Below, one piece after another: positions 56,927 to 64,000 of a stretch of DNA of 64,000 nucleotides. Numbering within the stretch: the stretch's first letter is position 1; the number at the start of each line of letters is the position of its first letter. Source of the stretch: Streptomyces sp. NBC_01255. GTDB lineage: Bacteria > Actinomycetota > Actinomycetes > Streptomycetales > Streptomycetaceae. The translations under genes were made by a program, and so were the position numbers. A model generated the notes under the pieces. It had not been told where the DNA came from. It saw only the letters and a list, made by a program, of their open reading frames with translations, and made no database searches. The stretch covers positions 4,154,001 through 4,218,000 of the forward strand of contig NZ_CP108474.1 of the NCBI RefSeq assembly GCF_036226445.1, given 5' to 3'.

Positions 56927-57220
56927 GTGATCCGCCATCTGGTCCTCTTCAAGCTCAACGAGGGCGTCAAGCGCGACGAGCCCCGTGTCGTCGCCGGTGT
57001 CGAGGCGTTCCGCGCGCTCGGCGAGCAGATCCCCGAGCTGAGGTTCTGGGAGTGCGACTGGAACATCACCGACCGGCCGATCGCGTACGACTTCGCCATC
57101 AATTCGGCCGTCGAGGACACGGACGCCCTCCAGCGCTACCTGGAGCACCCCGCACACCAGGCGGGTGTCGCCCAGTGGCGCGAGTTCGCCACCTGGGTGA
57201 TCGCCGACTACGCCTTCTAG
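56927..57220 (+). CDS. Dabb-family (stress-responsive A/B barrel) protein
   Basis: A 97-residue dimeric alpha/beta-barrel domain: MIRHLVLFKLNEGVKRDEP, RALGEQIPELRFWECDWN, YDFAINSAVEDTDALQRYLEHPAHQ and a terminal FATWVIADYAF. The pattern HxVxFK with LxxYxxHPxHxxV is diagnostic. Actinobacterial members have no assigned reaction. The GTG start is coupled to the 54-residue membrane protein. A strong terminator follows. Confidence 0.93.
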   Translation: MIRHLVLFKLNEGVKRDEPRVVAGVEAFRALGEQIPELRFWECDWNITDRPIAYDFAINSAVEDTDALQRYLEHPAHQAGVAQWREFATWVIADYAF

Positions 57221-57244
57221 CCACACCCGGAGCATTCGCGCCGC

Positions 57245-57277
57245 CGAGGCCCCCCGCCGTCATGGTGGGGGGCCTCG
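57245..57277 (+). terminator. Terminator after the Dabb gene
   Basis: CGAGGCCCCCC and GGGGGGCCTCG (11 bp, exact), extendable by three pairs inward, around GTCAT. It separates the Dabb gene from the sigma factor gene. Confidence 0.8.
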
Positions 57278-57436
57278 TGCGGTTCTGGCCTCCCCTTTTG
57301 CTCCACCATGCCCTCAACACGTAGCTATACGGTGCTTGCACACAGTGGACATGTCTTGTGATGCTATGACCGCTTTTGACGGATGAGTTGACCGTAGTTG
57401 ACCCAGTCGACCAGCAAGACCAGCCAAAGGGGTGGC

Positions 57437-58288
57437 GTGAACGTGCCGGCCAGTACAGCGCCTCAGGTCCCGCCCCAGCACGAGGCAGGTGGGGCGGAGA
57501 CCCCGCGCCCCCGCCCCCAGAGCACCCGCGGCGCCGACACCCGCGCCCTCACGCAGGTGCTCTTCGGGCAGCTCAAGCACCTGGAACCGGGCACTCCGGA
57601 GCACCACCGGGTGCGCGGGGCCCTCATCGAGGCCAACCTGCCGCTCGTGCGGTACGCGGCGGCCCGCTTCCGCTCCCGCAACGAGCCGATGGAGGACGTC
57701 GTCCAGGTCGGCACCATCGGCCTGATCAACGCCATCGACCGCTTCGACCCCGACCGGGGCGTGCAGTTCCCGACCTTCGCCATGCCCACGGTCGTCGGCG
57801 AGATCAAGCGGTACTTCCGCGACAACGTCCGGACCGTGCACGTGCCGCGCAGGCTGCACGAGCTGTGGGTCCAGGTGAACGGCGCCACGGAGGACCTGAC
57901 GACCGCCCACGGCCGCTCCCCCACGACCGCGGAGATCGCCGAGCGGCTGCGGATCGGCGAGGACGAGGTGCTCGCCTGCATCGAGGCCGGGCGCTCGTAC
58001 CACGCGACCTCCCTGGAGGCGGCGCAGGAGGGCGACGGGCTGCCCGGGCTGCTCGACCGGCTCGGCTACGAGGACCCCGCGCTCGCCGGCGTCGAGCACC
58101 GCGACCTCGTCCGGCACCTGCTCGTCCAGCTGCCCGAGCGCGAGCAGCGGATCCTGATGCTGCGCTACTACAGCAATTTGACCCAGTCTCAGATCAGTCA
58201 GGAACTCGGCGTCTCGCAGATGCACGTGTCAAGGCTCCTCGCCCGGAGCTTCGCGCGTTTGAGATCCGCAAACAGAATCGAGGCGTAA
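57437..58288 (+). CDS. sigF: RNA polymerase sigma factor, SigB/SigF group (SigF position)
   Basis: A 283-residue alternative sigma factor. An unstructured Pro/Ala/Thr start of about 45 residues precedes region 2 ([39 protein letters not shown], with [19 protein letters not shown]), region 3 ([13 protein letters not shown]) and region 4 ([40 protein letters not shown]). GTG at 57437 follows AAGGGG and is preferred to an upstream TTG in the same frame. I recall sigF (late sporulation) and sigN side by side near tadA in S. coelicolor, hence the symbol. No anti-sigma gene is adjacent. Confidence 0.88.
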   Translation: MNVPASTAPQVPPQHEAGGAETPRPRPQSTRGADTRALTQVLFGQLKHLEPGTPEHHRVRGALIEANLPLVRYAAARFRSRNEPMEDVVQVGTIGLINAIDRFDPDRGVQFPTFAMPTVVGEIKRYFRDNVRTVHVPRRLHELWVQVNGATEDLTTAHGRSPTTAEIAERLRIGEDEVLACIEAGRSYHATSLEAAQEGDGLPGLLDRLGYEDPALAGVEHRDLVRHLLVQLPEREQRILMLRYYSNLTQSQISQELGVSQMHVSRLLARSFARLRSANRIEA

Positions 58289-58349
58289 CCGGAACGGGTA
58301 GACCGGTTCGGAGCAGTTCTACGGCGCCCCAAATGCCGTACACCCCTTG

Positions 58350-58385
58350 TTTCCTGCGGAAATGCACCGTCTGCTTGTCGACAAG
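58350..58385. promoter_or_regulatory. Palindromes in the sigF-sigN spacer
   Basis: TTTCC-TGC-GGAAA (58350-58362) and the perfect 12-bp palindrome CTTGTCGACAAG (58374-58385) lie 12 bp apart in the 235-bp spacer upstream of sigN. They are candidate operators; no promoter hexamers were assigned with confidence. Confidence 0.45.
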
Positions 58386-58523
58386 TCACTACAGCGTGTT
58401 GCCGACATGTGACATTCTGCTGGAACCGAGTTTGCCGCAGCCCCGCCGCCGGTATTCAGGTGGAGGCTGCGTTCCTCAGATGGTCGCGGCCACCGCGACC
58501 GTCCGCGACCTCAAGGGGGTGGC

Positions 58524-59489
58524 ATGTCCACAGAACTGGGCAGCTCGAAGGTGCTCACGCTCACGCCCGTTCCCGTGCCCACGCAGACGACGGCTCCGAC
58601 CGCGGCCGAAAGCTCCGCAGGGAGCTCCGCGGCGAGCTCCGCGGAAACCGCCGTCGTGAGCGTCGTCGACACCGTGGAGAGCACGGCTCCGCCGCTGCCC
58701 GCCACGCCCGGCGCCCTCGACACCCGCACCCTCTCGCGCTCCCTGTTCCTGCGGCTCCGCGCCCTCACCGACGAAGGCGCCGCCCCCGACAGCCCGGAGC
58801 GGACCTACGTCCGCGACACCCTCATCGAGCTCAACCTCCCCCTCGTGCGGTACGCGGCGGCCCGCTTCCGCTCCCGCAACGAGCCGATGGAGGACATCGT
58901 CCAGGTCGGCACCATCGGCCTGATCAAGGCGATCGACCGCTTCGACTGCGAACGGGGCGTGGAGTTCCCGACGTTCGCCATGCCCACGGTCGTCGGCGAG
59001 ATCAAGCGCTTCTTCCGCGACACGTCCTGGTCGGTGCGGGTGCCGCGCCGGCTCCAGGAGCTGCGGCTCGCCCTCACCAAGGCCAGCGACGAGCTCGCGC
59101 AGAAGCTCGACCGCTCCCCCACCGTCCCCGAACTCGCCGCCGTCCTCGGGGTGTCGGAGGAGGACGTCGTCGACGGCCTCGCCGTGGGCAACGCGTACAC
59201 CGCCTCCTCGCTCGACTCCCCCTCGCCCGAGGACGACGGCGGCGAGGGCTCCCTCGCCGACCGCCTCGGCTACGAGGACACCGCGCTCGAAGGCGTCGAG
59301 TACCGGGAGTCGCTCAAGCCCCTGCTCGCCAAACTGCCGCCCAGGGAGCGGCAGATCATCATGCTGCGCTTCTTCGCCAACATGACCCAGTCGCAGATCG
59401 GCGAAGAGGTCGGCATCTCCCAGATGCACGTCTCGCGGCTGCTCACCCGCACCCTCGCCCAGCTGCGCGAAGGCCTCATCTCCGACTGA
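58524..59489 (+). CDS. sigN: RNA polymerase sigma factor, SigB/SigF group (SigN position)
   Basis: A 321-residue alternative sigma factor, paralogue of the preceding one. The first 65 residues are a Ser/Thr/Ala-rich tail. Region 2 is [34 protein letters not shown] with [19 protein letters not shown], region 3 is [21 protein letters not shown], and region 4 is [39 protein letters not shown]. Compared with sigF it carries an extra acidic insert ([11 protein letters not shown]) between regions 3 and 4. ATG follows AGGGGG. The symbol rests on remembered gene order. Confidence 0.88.
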   Translation: MSTELGSSKVLTLTPVPVPTQTTAPTAAESSAGSSAASSAETAVVSVVDTVESTAPPLPATPGALDTRTLSRSLFLRLRALTDEGAAPDSPERTYVRDTLIELNLPLVRYAAARFRSRNEPMEDIVQVGTIGLIKAIDRFDCERGVEFPTFAMPTVVGEIKRFFRDTSWSVRVPRRLQELRLALTKASDELAQKLDRSPTVPELAAVLGVSEEDVVDGLAVGNAYTASSLDSPSPEDDGGEGSLADRLGYEDTALEGVEYRESLKPLLAKLPPRERQIIMLRFFANMTQSQIGEEVGISQMHVSRLLTRTLAQLREGLISD

Positions 59490-59522
59490 CCGAACGGGCG
59501 GACTTCTCGAAAACCACGCCTT

Positions 59523-59539
59523 GCTGACGATCCGTCAGC
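59523..59539. promoter_or_regulatory. Palindrome upstream of the lipoprotein gene
   Basis: GCTGACG-ATC-CGTCAGC, exact seven-base arms, ending 13 bp before the lipoprotein ATG. It is a candidate operator or a 5' hairpin; the spacing could also hide part of the ribosome site. Confidence 0.45.
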
Positions 59540-59552
59540 CAGACTGTGGTCC

Positions 59553-60422
59553 ATGAGGCGAAGGAAGCCGGGACTCGTGGCGGTGGCGCTCTGCCTCGGC
59601 GGGGCGCTGACCGCCTGTGGCGGCGGAGGAGACGACGAGGGGTACGCGGCGGTCGGCGCCGGCCCCTTCCCGAGGGGCGCGGTCGCCCCCTCGGGTGCGG
59701 TCACGCTGGTCCCCCTGGACAGCCCCACCGCGAGCGGGACAACGTCCAGTACGTCGTCCCCGGCGCCTGCGCCGTCGTCGCCGTGGTCATCGCCGCCATC
59801 GTCATCGTCGTCGTCGCCTTCGTCGTCATCGTCGGATGCGGCGGGTGGGAGCGCGGCGCCCTCCTCCGGCCCCGGGACCTCCGGTACGTCCGGCGGCTCG
59901 GGCTCTTCCGGTACGGAGTCGGGTACGGCTCCGGTGACCTCCGCGCCCGGCGGCTCCACCACCTCCGGTACGGCTCCTGGTACCGGCGGCGGCACCCCGC
60001 CCCGTACCCCCTCCAGCACTCCCGGGACCACGCCCGCGCCCGGCACCAGTGGCCCCGGCCCCTCCACGGCCCCGCCCACAACCCCCGGCCGCCCTTCGCC
60101 GTCCCCCACGCCCCCGCCCGCCCTGCTCACCGTCTCCGCGCCCGCCCTCGCGGACGCCGACCGGCGCTGGTGCGAGCAGGTGACCGTCACCTTCCGGAAC
60201 ACCGGTGGCACGGCGGCCCGTTCGGGCACGGTCACCTTCGCCACGCACGTCATCGGGGCCCTCGGCGTCGACTGGGCGACGGTCACCTCCAGCCAGGCCC
60301 TGCCCGCGCCGATCGCCGCCGGGACGGCGCGGACGCAGACGTACCGCGTGTGCGTGGACTCCTGGCGGGTGCCGCTGGGGATGCGGATCGACACCCAGCA
60401 GGTCACCGTCAGCTGGCAGTGA
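59553..60422 (+). CDS. Lipoprotein with Ser/Thr/Pro/Gly-rich linker
   Basis: A 289-residue protein with a lipobox LTAC (modified Cys22) after a basic, hydrophobic signal (RRRKPGLVAVALCLGGA). Residues about 55-190 are a Ser/Pro/Thr/Gly-rich spacer with long Ser runs, of the kind that crosses the wall. The final 90 residues form a beta-rich domain (LLTVSAPALADADRRWCEQVTVTFRNTGG, YRVCVDSWRVP) with two Cys that may form a disulfide, similar in outline to small secreted binding modules. It converges on the SDR gene and overlaps it by 14 bp. Ligand unknown. Confidence 0.82.
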   Translation: MRRRKPGLVAVALCLGGALTACGGGGDDEGYAAVGAGPFPRGAVAPSGAVTLVPLDSPTASGTTSSTSSPAPAPSSPWSSPPSSSSSSPSSSSSDAAGGSAAPSSGPGTSGTSGGSGSSGTESGTAPVTSAPGGSTTSGTAPGTGGGTPPRTPSSTPGTTPAPGTSGPGPSTAPPTTPGRPSPSPTPPPALLTVSAPALADADRRWCEQVTVTFRNTGGTAARSGTVTFATHVIGALGVDWATVTSSQALPAPIAAGTARTQTYRVCVDSWRVPLGMRIDTQQVTVSWQ

Positions 60423-61362
60423 CCGGGAAGCGCACCCCGGTCAGGCCCTCCGACACCTCCCACAGCCGGCGCCCCGTGCCGGCGTCGGCCGCCGCGTCCG
60501 AGAGACGCACGCGGGCCGGCGCGCCCCGCAGCTCGGCCGGACCGTCCGGGCCGATGAACTCGCCGCCCGTCACGTCCGGGGCGGTCGCCGCGTACAGCTG
60601 GGGCAGCGCGCCCCGCTCCGGGGGCTGGGCGAGCAACGGGTTGCCGATGCGCCCGAAGACCAGCCGCGTCAGACCGCGTGTGTCCCGGGTCTGGAGGCTC
60701 GTCGCGGAATAGCCGGGGTGGGCGAGCACGCTGCGGACCGGGCTCCCGGTCTCGGTCAGGCGGCGGTGGAGCTCCCGGCCGAAGACGGCGTTGGCGAACT
60801 TCGACTGGTTGTAAAAGGCCATGGGCGCGTAGCCGCGCTCGCCGCCGAGGTCGTCGAAACGAAGGCTGCCCTGCCGGTGGTTGATCGAGCTGACGGTGAC
60901 CACGCGGGGGTCCCGTCCGGCGGCGAGCAGGTCGAGGAGCAGCCCGGTGAGCGCGAAGTGGCCGAGGTGGTTGGTGGCGAACTGGAGCTCGTGGCCCTGG
61001 GCGCTCAGGGTGCGGGGCGGTGCCATCACGCCCGCGTTGTTGACGAGCACGTCGAGGTGGCGGTGCTCCTCGCGGAGGCGGGCGGCGAAGGCGCGTACCG
61101 AGTCGAGGTCGGCGAGGTCGAGCCGCCGTACGTCGAGCAGACGGGCGTCCAGGGGGAGGGCTCCTGACCCCGCTGCCATCAGGCCCTCGACGACCTCGCG
61201 GCCCTTCACCTCGTCCCGTACGGCGAGGATCACGCGCCCGCCCCGGTGGGCCAGCGCCCGGGTCGTCGCGAGGCCGAGGCCACTGGTGGCTCCGGTGACG
61301 ACGAAGACCCTTCCGGTCTGGTCCGGGATCCGGTCGGCGGTCCAGCTCTGCTTCTTGGTCAT
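60409..61362 (-). CDS. Short-chain dehydrogenase/reductase, retinol-dehydrogenase-like
   Basis: A 317-residue SDR: cofactor motif TGATSGLGLATTRAL, VNNAGVM, catalytic Ser in SSINHRQG and YxxxK in YNQSKFANAV (Tyr then Lys). AFYNQSKFAN and NHLGHFALTGLLL match the retinol-dehydrogenase-like group often called light-dependent protochlorophyllide-reductase-like in actinomycetes. ATG start (MTKKQSW). It diverges from a TetR gene whose spacer has repeated GTGTCA. The 3' end overlaps the converging lipoprotein gene. Confidence 0.93.
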   Translation of the reverse strand: MTKKQSWTADRIPDQTGRVFVVTGATSGLGLATTRALAHRGGRVILAVRDEVKGREVVEGLMAAGSGALPLDARLLDVRRLDLADLDSVRAFAARLREEHRHLDVLVNNAGVMAPPRTLSAQGHELQFATNHLGHFALTGLLLDLLAAGRDPRVVTVSSINHRQGSLRFDDLGGERGYAPMAFYNQSKFANAVFGRELHRRLTETGSPVRSVLAHPGYSATSLQTRDTRGLTRLVFGRIGNPLLAQPPERGALPQLYAATAPDVTGGEFIGPDGPAELRGAPARVRLSDAAADAGTGRRLWEVSEGLTGVRFPVTAS

Positions 61363-61364
61363 GC

Positions 61365-61416
61365 GACACACGCTGCCGCTAGTGTCACCGAGTGTCAAGC
61401 ATGCGCCCTGGTGTCA
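61365..61416. promoter_or_regulatory. GTGTCA repeats in the SDR/TetR divergent spacer
   Basis: GACAC (61365-61369) with GTGTC (61382-61386) forms an inverted repeat with a 12-bp gap. GTGTCA also occurs at 61392-61397 and 61411-61416. On the minus strand the second repeat includes TTGACA, a candidate -35 for the SDR gene. TACCAT (61432-61437) ends six bases before the TetR GTG. Confidence 0.55.
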
Positions 61417-61443
61417 TTGAGGGCACCGCGTTACCATCTCCCC

Positions 61444-62064
61444 GTGAGCCCTGTGAGCACCCGCCCCGACGTCACCCTGGCCCAGCGCAAACGACAGCTC
61501 GTCGCGACCGAGCTGACCGAGGCGGCGCTCCAGCTGCTCGCCCTCAGAGGCTTCGACGCGGTCACGGTCGACGAGATCGCGACCACCGCGGGCGTCTCCA
61601 AGCGCACGTTCTTCCGGTACTTCGCGTCGAAGGAGGACGTGGTCGTCCAGTTCCTGGCCGACATGGGCGCCGACATGCGCGCGGGACTCGCCGCCCGGCC
61701 CGCCGGGGAGCGCCCCTCCGAGGCGCTGCTGCACGCCGTCTCCGTACCCCTGTCCCTCTGCGGCGACCACGCCGAACGTGCGCTGCCGGTGGTCAGGCTG
61801 ATCCTGCGGACGCCCGCGCTGCTCGCCCGATTCCTGGAGCACGAGGCGCGGTGGCGGGAGGAGCTGACGGAGGAGCTCGCGGGGCGCCTGGGGCTCGACC
61901 CCGAGGCCGAGCTCTATCCGCGGCTGGCAGCGGGCATGGCCATCGCCGCGTTCGACACGGTGCTGCACCACTGGAGCGGCGACGGGGACACCGAGGACCC
62001 GACAGCGCTCATCGGCCGGGCCTTCACGCTGCTCGCGCCCACCCTGGACCGAGAGACACGGTGA
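61444..62064 (+). CDS. TetR-family regulator of the SDR gene
   Basis: A 206-residue repressor: LVATELTEAALQLLALRGFDAVTVDEIATTAGVSKRTFFRYFASKEDVVV, followed by a ligand domain with ALPVVRLILRTPALLARFLEHEARWREEL. The GTG start has TACCAT six bases upstream and no Shine-Dalgarno sequence. It is divergent from the SDR gene, which is its probable target. A strong hairpin follows at 62090. Confidence 0.93.
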   Translation: MSPVSTRPDVTLAQRKRQLVATELTEAALQLLALRGFDAVTVDEIATTAGVSKRTFFRYFASKEDVVVQFLADMGADMRAGLAARPAGERPSEALLHAVSVPLSLCGDHAERALPVVRLILRTPALLARFLEHEARWREELTEELAGRLGLDPEAELYPRLAAGMAIAAFDTVLHHWSGDGDTEDPTALIGRAFTLLAPTLDRETR

Positions 62065-62089
62065 CAGCATGAGACACGGCGAAAGCAAA

Positions 62090-62126
62090 GACGGGCCGGG
62101 TCCGCGTGATGCGGACCCGGCCCGTC
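62090..62126. terminator. Terminator after the TetR gene
   Basis: GACGGGCCGGGTCCGC and its complement (16 bp, exact) around GTGAT. It lies between two converging genes. Confidence 0.85.
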
Positions 62127-62151
62127 CGGGGTGTGCTGTAGGGACGAGCGG

Positions 62152-62400
62152 TCAGCCCAGGGCCAGCCAGGCGACGGCCGCCAGGACGGCGATCACCGCG
62201 ACGACGCCGACGATCAGGCCGACGCGCGGCCCGGCCGGGGCCGCCGCCGGGGCAGCGGCCTGCGGCTGCTGCCGCTGCGGAGCACCCTCGTCGACGAAGG
62301 CGCGGAACATCTGCGTGCTGCCGGCGGGGTCGTAGCCCTCGGGGCCCTGCCCCTGGGGTGCCTGGCCCTGGCCGTACGGTGCTTGGGGGTTGTGTGCCAT
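62152..62400 (-). CDS. Small tail-anchored membrane protein
   Basis: An 82-residue protein with a Gln/Gly/Pro-rich N-terminus (MAHNPQAPYGQGQAPQGQGPEG) and a single C-terminal membrane helix (VGLIVGVVAVIAVLAAVAWLALG) that ends the protein. The charge distribution predicts the N-terminus in the cytoplasm. A short conserved stretch TQMFRAFVDEGAP precedes the helix. It is not a known enzyme and its function is unknown. Confidence 0.75.
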   Translation of the reverse strand: MAHNPQAPYGQGQAPQGQGPEGYDPAGSTQMFRAFVDEGAPQRQQPQAAAPAAAPAGPRVGLIVGVVAVIAVLAAVAWLALG

Positions 62401-62529
62401 GAGCCAGGACCCTAGCGAAGTGCGGGTGGGGGGCCCAAGCCCGTCACCCTCCTCCGCGGCCTCGACCCCGCCGCGCCCCCGCCCCGGCCGCCCTTTGCCG
62501 ATTCTTTAGCGCCGTTTGACCGATTTAGT

Positions 62530-62571
62530 TTGCCTGAAGCAACCATCCATCTCTATCGTTGCCCTAAGCAA
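62530..62571 (+). promoter_or_regulatory. MarR-type twin operators on the marR-exporter promoter
   Basis: TTGCCTGAAGCAA (62530-62542) and TTGCCCTAAGCAA (62559-62571) are two versions of TTGC-N5-GCAA, centres 29 bp apart. TTGCCT of the first can serve as -35 and TATCGT (62554-62559) as -10 with an 18-bp spacer, so one site covers the -35 and the other the start region. Confidence 0.75.
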
Positions 62572-62591
62572 CAACATCTGTGGAGTGGCCG

Positions 62592-63062
62592 ATGGAACCG
62601 ACGGACCGGACGGATCCGATGGACAGAGGCAGGCGCTACGAGAACCTCGCCCGCCAGGTGAGCGCGATCGGAGCGGTGAAGCGCGGACTCGCGCGGACCC
62701 TGCCTGCCGAGTGCCCCGGCGGGTCCGCCATCGTCCTCGCCCTGCTCCACCACCACGGGGACATGCGGATCGGCCGCGTGTCCGAACTGATGGCCGTCGA
62801 CATGTCGGTCAGCAGCCGCCACGTGGCCCACACCGTGGACCGCGGCTGGGTCGAGCGACTGCCCGACCCAGCCGACAAGCGCTCCCGCATCCTGCACCTG
62901 ACCTCCGCGGGCGAGTCCATGCTCGCCGTCCTCGACCGACGGCTGACGGACATGCTCGCCCGCACCCTCGCCGAGTGGTCCGACGACGACGTCGAACTGC
63001 TCACCGACCTGCTTGCCCGCCTCCGCGACTCCTTCGGGGACTGCCGGGCCCACCACGCTTGA
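62592..63062 (+). CDS. MarR-family regulator
   Basis: A 156-residue winged-helix repressor: ALLHHHGDMRIGRVSELMAVDMSVSSRHVAHTVDRGWVERLPDPADKRSRILHLTSAGESML, with the DxRS/R wing motif intact. ATG follows GGAG. The gene lies 15 bp before the DHA2 exporter and shares its promoter with twin operators, so it most likely represses its own operon until a drug-like ligand binds. Confidence 0.93.
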   Translation: MEPTDRTDPMDRGRRYENLARQVSAIGAVKRGLARTLPAECPGGSAIVLALLHHHGDMRIGRVSELMAVDMSVSSRHVAHTVDRGWVERLPDPADKRSRILHLTSAGESMLAVLDRRLTDMLARTLAEWSDDDVELLTDLLARLRDSFGDCRAHHA

Positions 63063-63077
63063 GAACGAAGGAAGTTG

Positions 63078-64000
63078 ATGGCAACCACCACACCTGCCAC
63101 CGGTGTGCGCGGCGGGAGCGCCCGGCAAGAGGACACCGCCACCGGCGGCGCCCCGATGACTCACCGGCAGATCATGGAGGCGCTGTCCGGCCTGCTGCTC
63201 GGCATGTTCGTCGCCATCCTGTCCTCGACGATCGTCTCCAACGCCCTCCCCCAGATCATCACCGACCTGGGCGGCGGCCAGTCCGCCTACACCTGGGTGG
63301 TCACCGCCGCGCTCCTCTCGATGACCGCGACCACCCCGCTCTGGGGCAAGCTCGCGGACCTCTTCTCGAAGAAGCTGCTCGTCCAGATAGCCCTGATCAT
63401 CTACGTGGCGGGCTCGGTCGTCGCCGGTCTCTCCCAGAGCACCGGCATGCTCATCGCCTGCCGTGTCGTCCAGGGCATCGGCGTCGGTGGTCTGACCGCC
63501 CTCTCCCAGATCATCCTGGCCGCGATGATCGCCCCGCGTGAGCGCGGCCGGTACAGCGGCTACCTCGGCGCGACCTTCGCCGTCGCCACCGTCGGCGGCC
63601 CGCTGCTGGGCGGCGTCATCACCGACACCGACTGGCTCGGCTGGCGCTGGTGCTTCTACGTCGGCGTGCCCTTCGCGTTCATCGCGCTGGTCGTCCTGCA
63701 GAAGACCCTCAAGCTCCCCGTCGTGAAGCGCAAGGTCAAGGTCGACTGGGCGGGCGCCTTCTTCATCAGCGCCGCCGTCTCCCTGCTCCTCATCTGGGTC
63801 ACCTTCGCGGGCGACAAGTACGACTGGATGTCCTGGCAGACCGCCGCCATGGTGCTCGGTTCGATCGCGCTCGGCGGGATCTTCCTGCTCGTCGAGTCGA
63901 AGGCGAGCGAGCCGATCATCCCGCTCCGCCTCTTCCGCAACCGCACGATCACCCTGGCCTCGCTCGCCTCGCTCTTCGTGGGTGTCGCGATGTTCGCCGG
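63078..64000 (+). CDS. MFS multidrug transporter, DHA2/EmrB type (3' end beyond window)
   Basis: At least 307 residues, open to the right edge. The cytoplasmic start of about 30 residues leads to IMEALSGLLLGMFVAILSSTIVSNALPQIITDL, PLWGKLADLFSKKLLV, CRVVQGIGVGGLTALSQIILA and GATFAVATVGGPLLGGVITDTDWLGWRWCFYVGVP, the DHA2 motif C and motif D set of fourteen-helix exporters. ATG follows AAGGAAG. It is cotranscribed with marR. Confidence 0.92.
   Translation, partial: MATTTPATGVRGGSARQEDTATGGAPMTHRQIMEALSGLLLGMFVAILSSTIVSNALPQIITDLGGGQSAYTWVVTAALLSMTATTPLWGKLADLFSKKLLVQIALIIYVAGSVVAGLSQSTGMLIACRVVQGIGVGGLTALSQIILAAMIAPRERGRYSGYLGATFAVATVGGPLLGGVITDTDWLGWRWCFYVGVPFAFIALVVLQKTLKLPVVKRKVKVDWAGAFFISAAVSLLLIWVTFAGDKYDWMSWQTAAMVLGSIALGGIFLLVESKASEPIIPLRLFRNRTITLASLASLFVGVAMFA

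Overview
The window is chromosomal DNA of a high-G+C actinomycete, almost certainly a Streptomyces. The reasons are the strong G/C bias at third codon positions, frequent GTG starts, many candidate leaderless starts, and a gene order recognisable from Streptomyces chromosomes: purL-purQ-purS, an Lsr2 paralogue, tRNA-Gly genes, purC, purD, dnaX and the SRP RNA at one end, and upp, tadA, a tRNA-Ser and two adjacent SigB-type sigma factors at the other. No integrase, transposase, phage gene or CRISPR array was seen. The species name and the synteny statements come from memory of the genus, not from a search.

Left block, about 1-15.3 kb (core). The end of a purine operon (purS-purQ-purL, minus strand) diverges from lsrL. 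Two tRNA-Gly genes follow, one of them (UCC anticodon) with an aberrant T-arm and D-loop. A DrrA/B-type ABC exporter and a NarL-type two-component system form one overlapping operon, enclosed by two identical 73-nt tRNA-Gly(GCC) genes. On the minus strand come purC, a dimethylformamidase-like protein, a membrane protein resembling an M48 peptidase without its zinc motif, purD, dnaX and ffs. A pyrimidine-rich spacer leads to tRNA-Ser(GGA) and a small CarD/Tudor-like protein.

Middle block, about 15.3-51 kb (variable). This is a series of small regulator-plus-target modules: a DUF1269/SAP/SulP membrane operon; AraC with a quinone oxidoreductase; a secreted protein with a MacB-type ABC transporter; MFS with an ArsR-like regulator; LuxR with a flavoprotein; an aldo/keto reductase; TetR with a drug exporter; a CstR-like regulator with a rhodanese; TetR with a WrbA-like protein; TetR with a short UvrA paralogue; several alpha/beta hydrolases, an HhH-GPD protein, an M28 aminopeptidase and a HerA-like ATPase. 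Several divergent promoters carry clear inverted repeats that are good operator candidates.

Right block, about 51-64 kb. A LytR_C protein, upp, a tRNA-deaminase-associated protein with tadA, tRNA-Ser(CGA), an oxidoreductase/ArsR pair, a 54-residue membrane protein coupled to a Dabb protein, the sigma pair sigF/sigN, a lipoprotein, an SDR/TetR pair, and a MarR-DHA2 exporter operon cut by the window edge.

The observation I rate highest is the tRNA-Gly(UCC) gene. It carries GUGCA where GTTCA is expected and lacks G18, changes known from staphylococcal cell-wall glycyl-tRNAs. Streptomyces also puts glycine into its peptidoglycan bridge.
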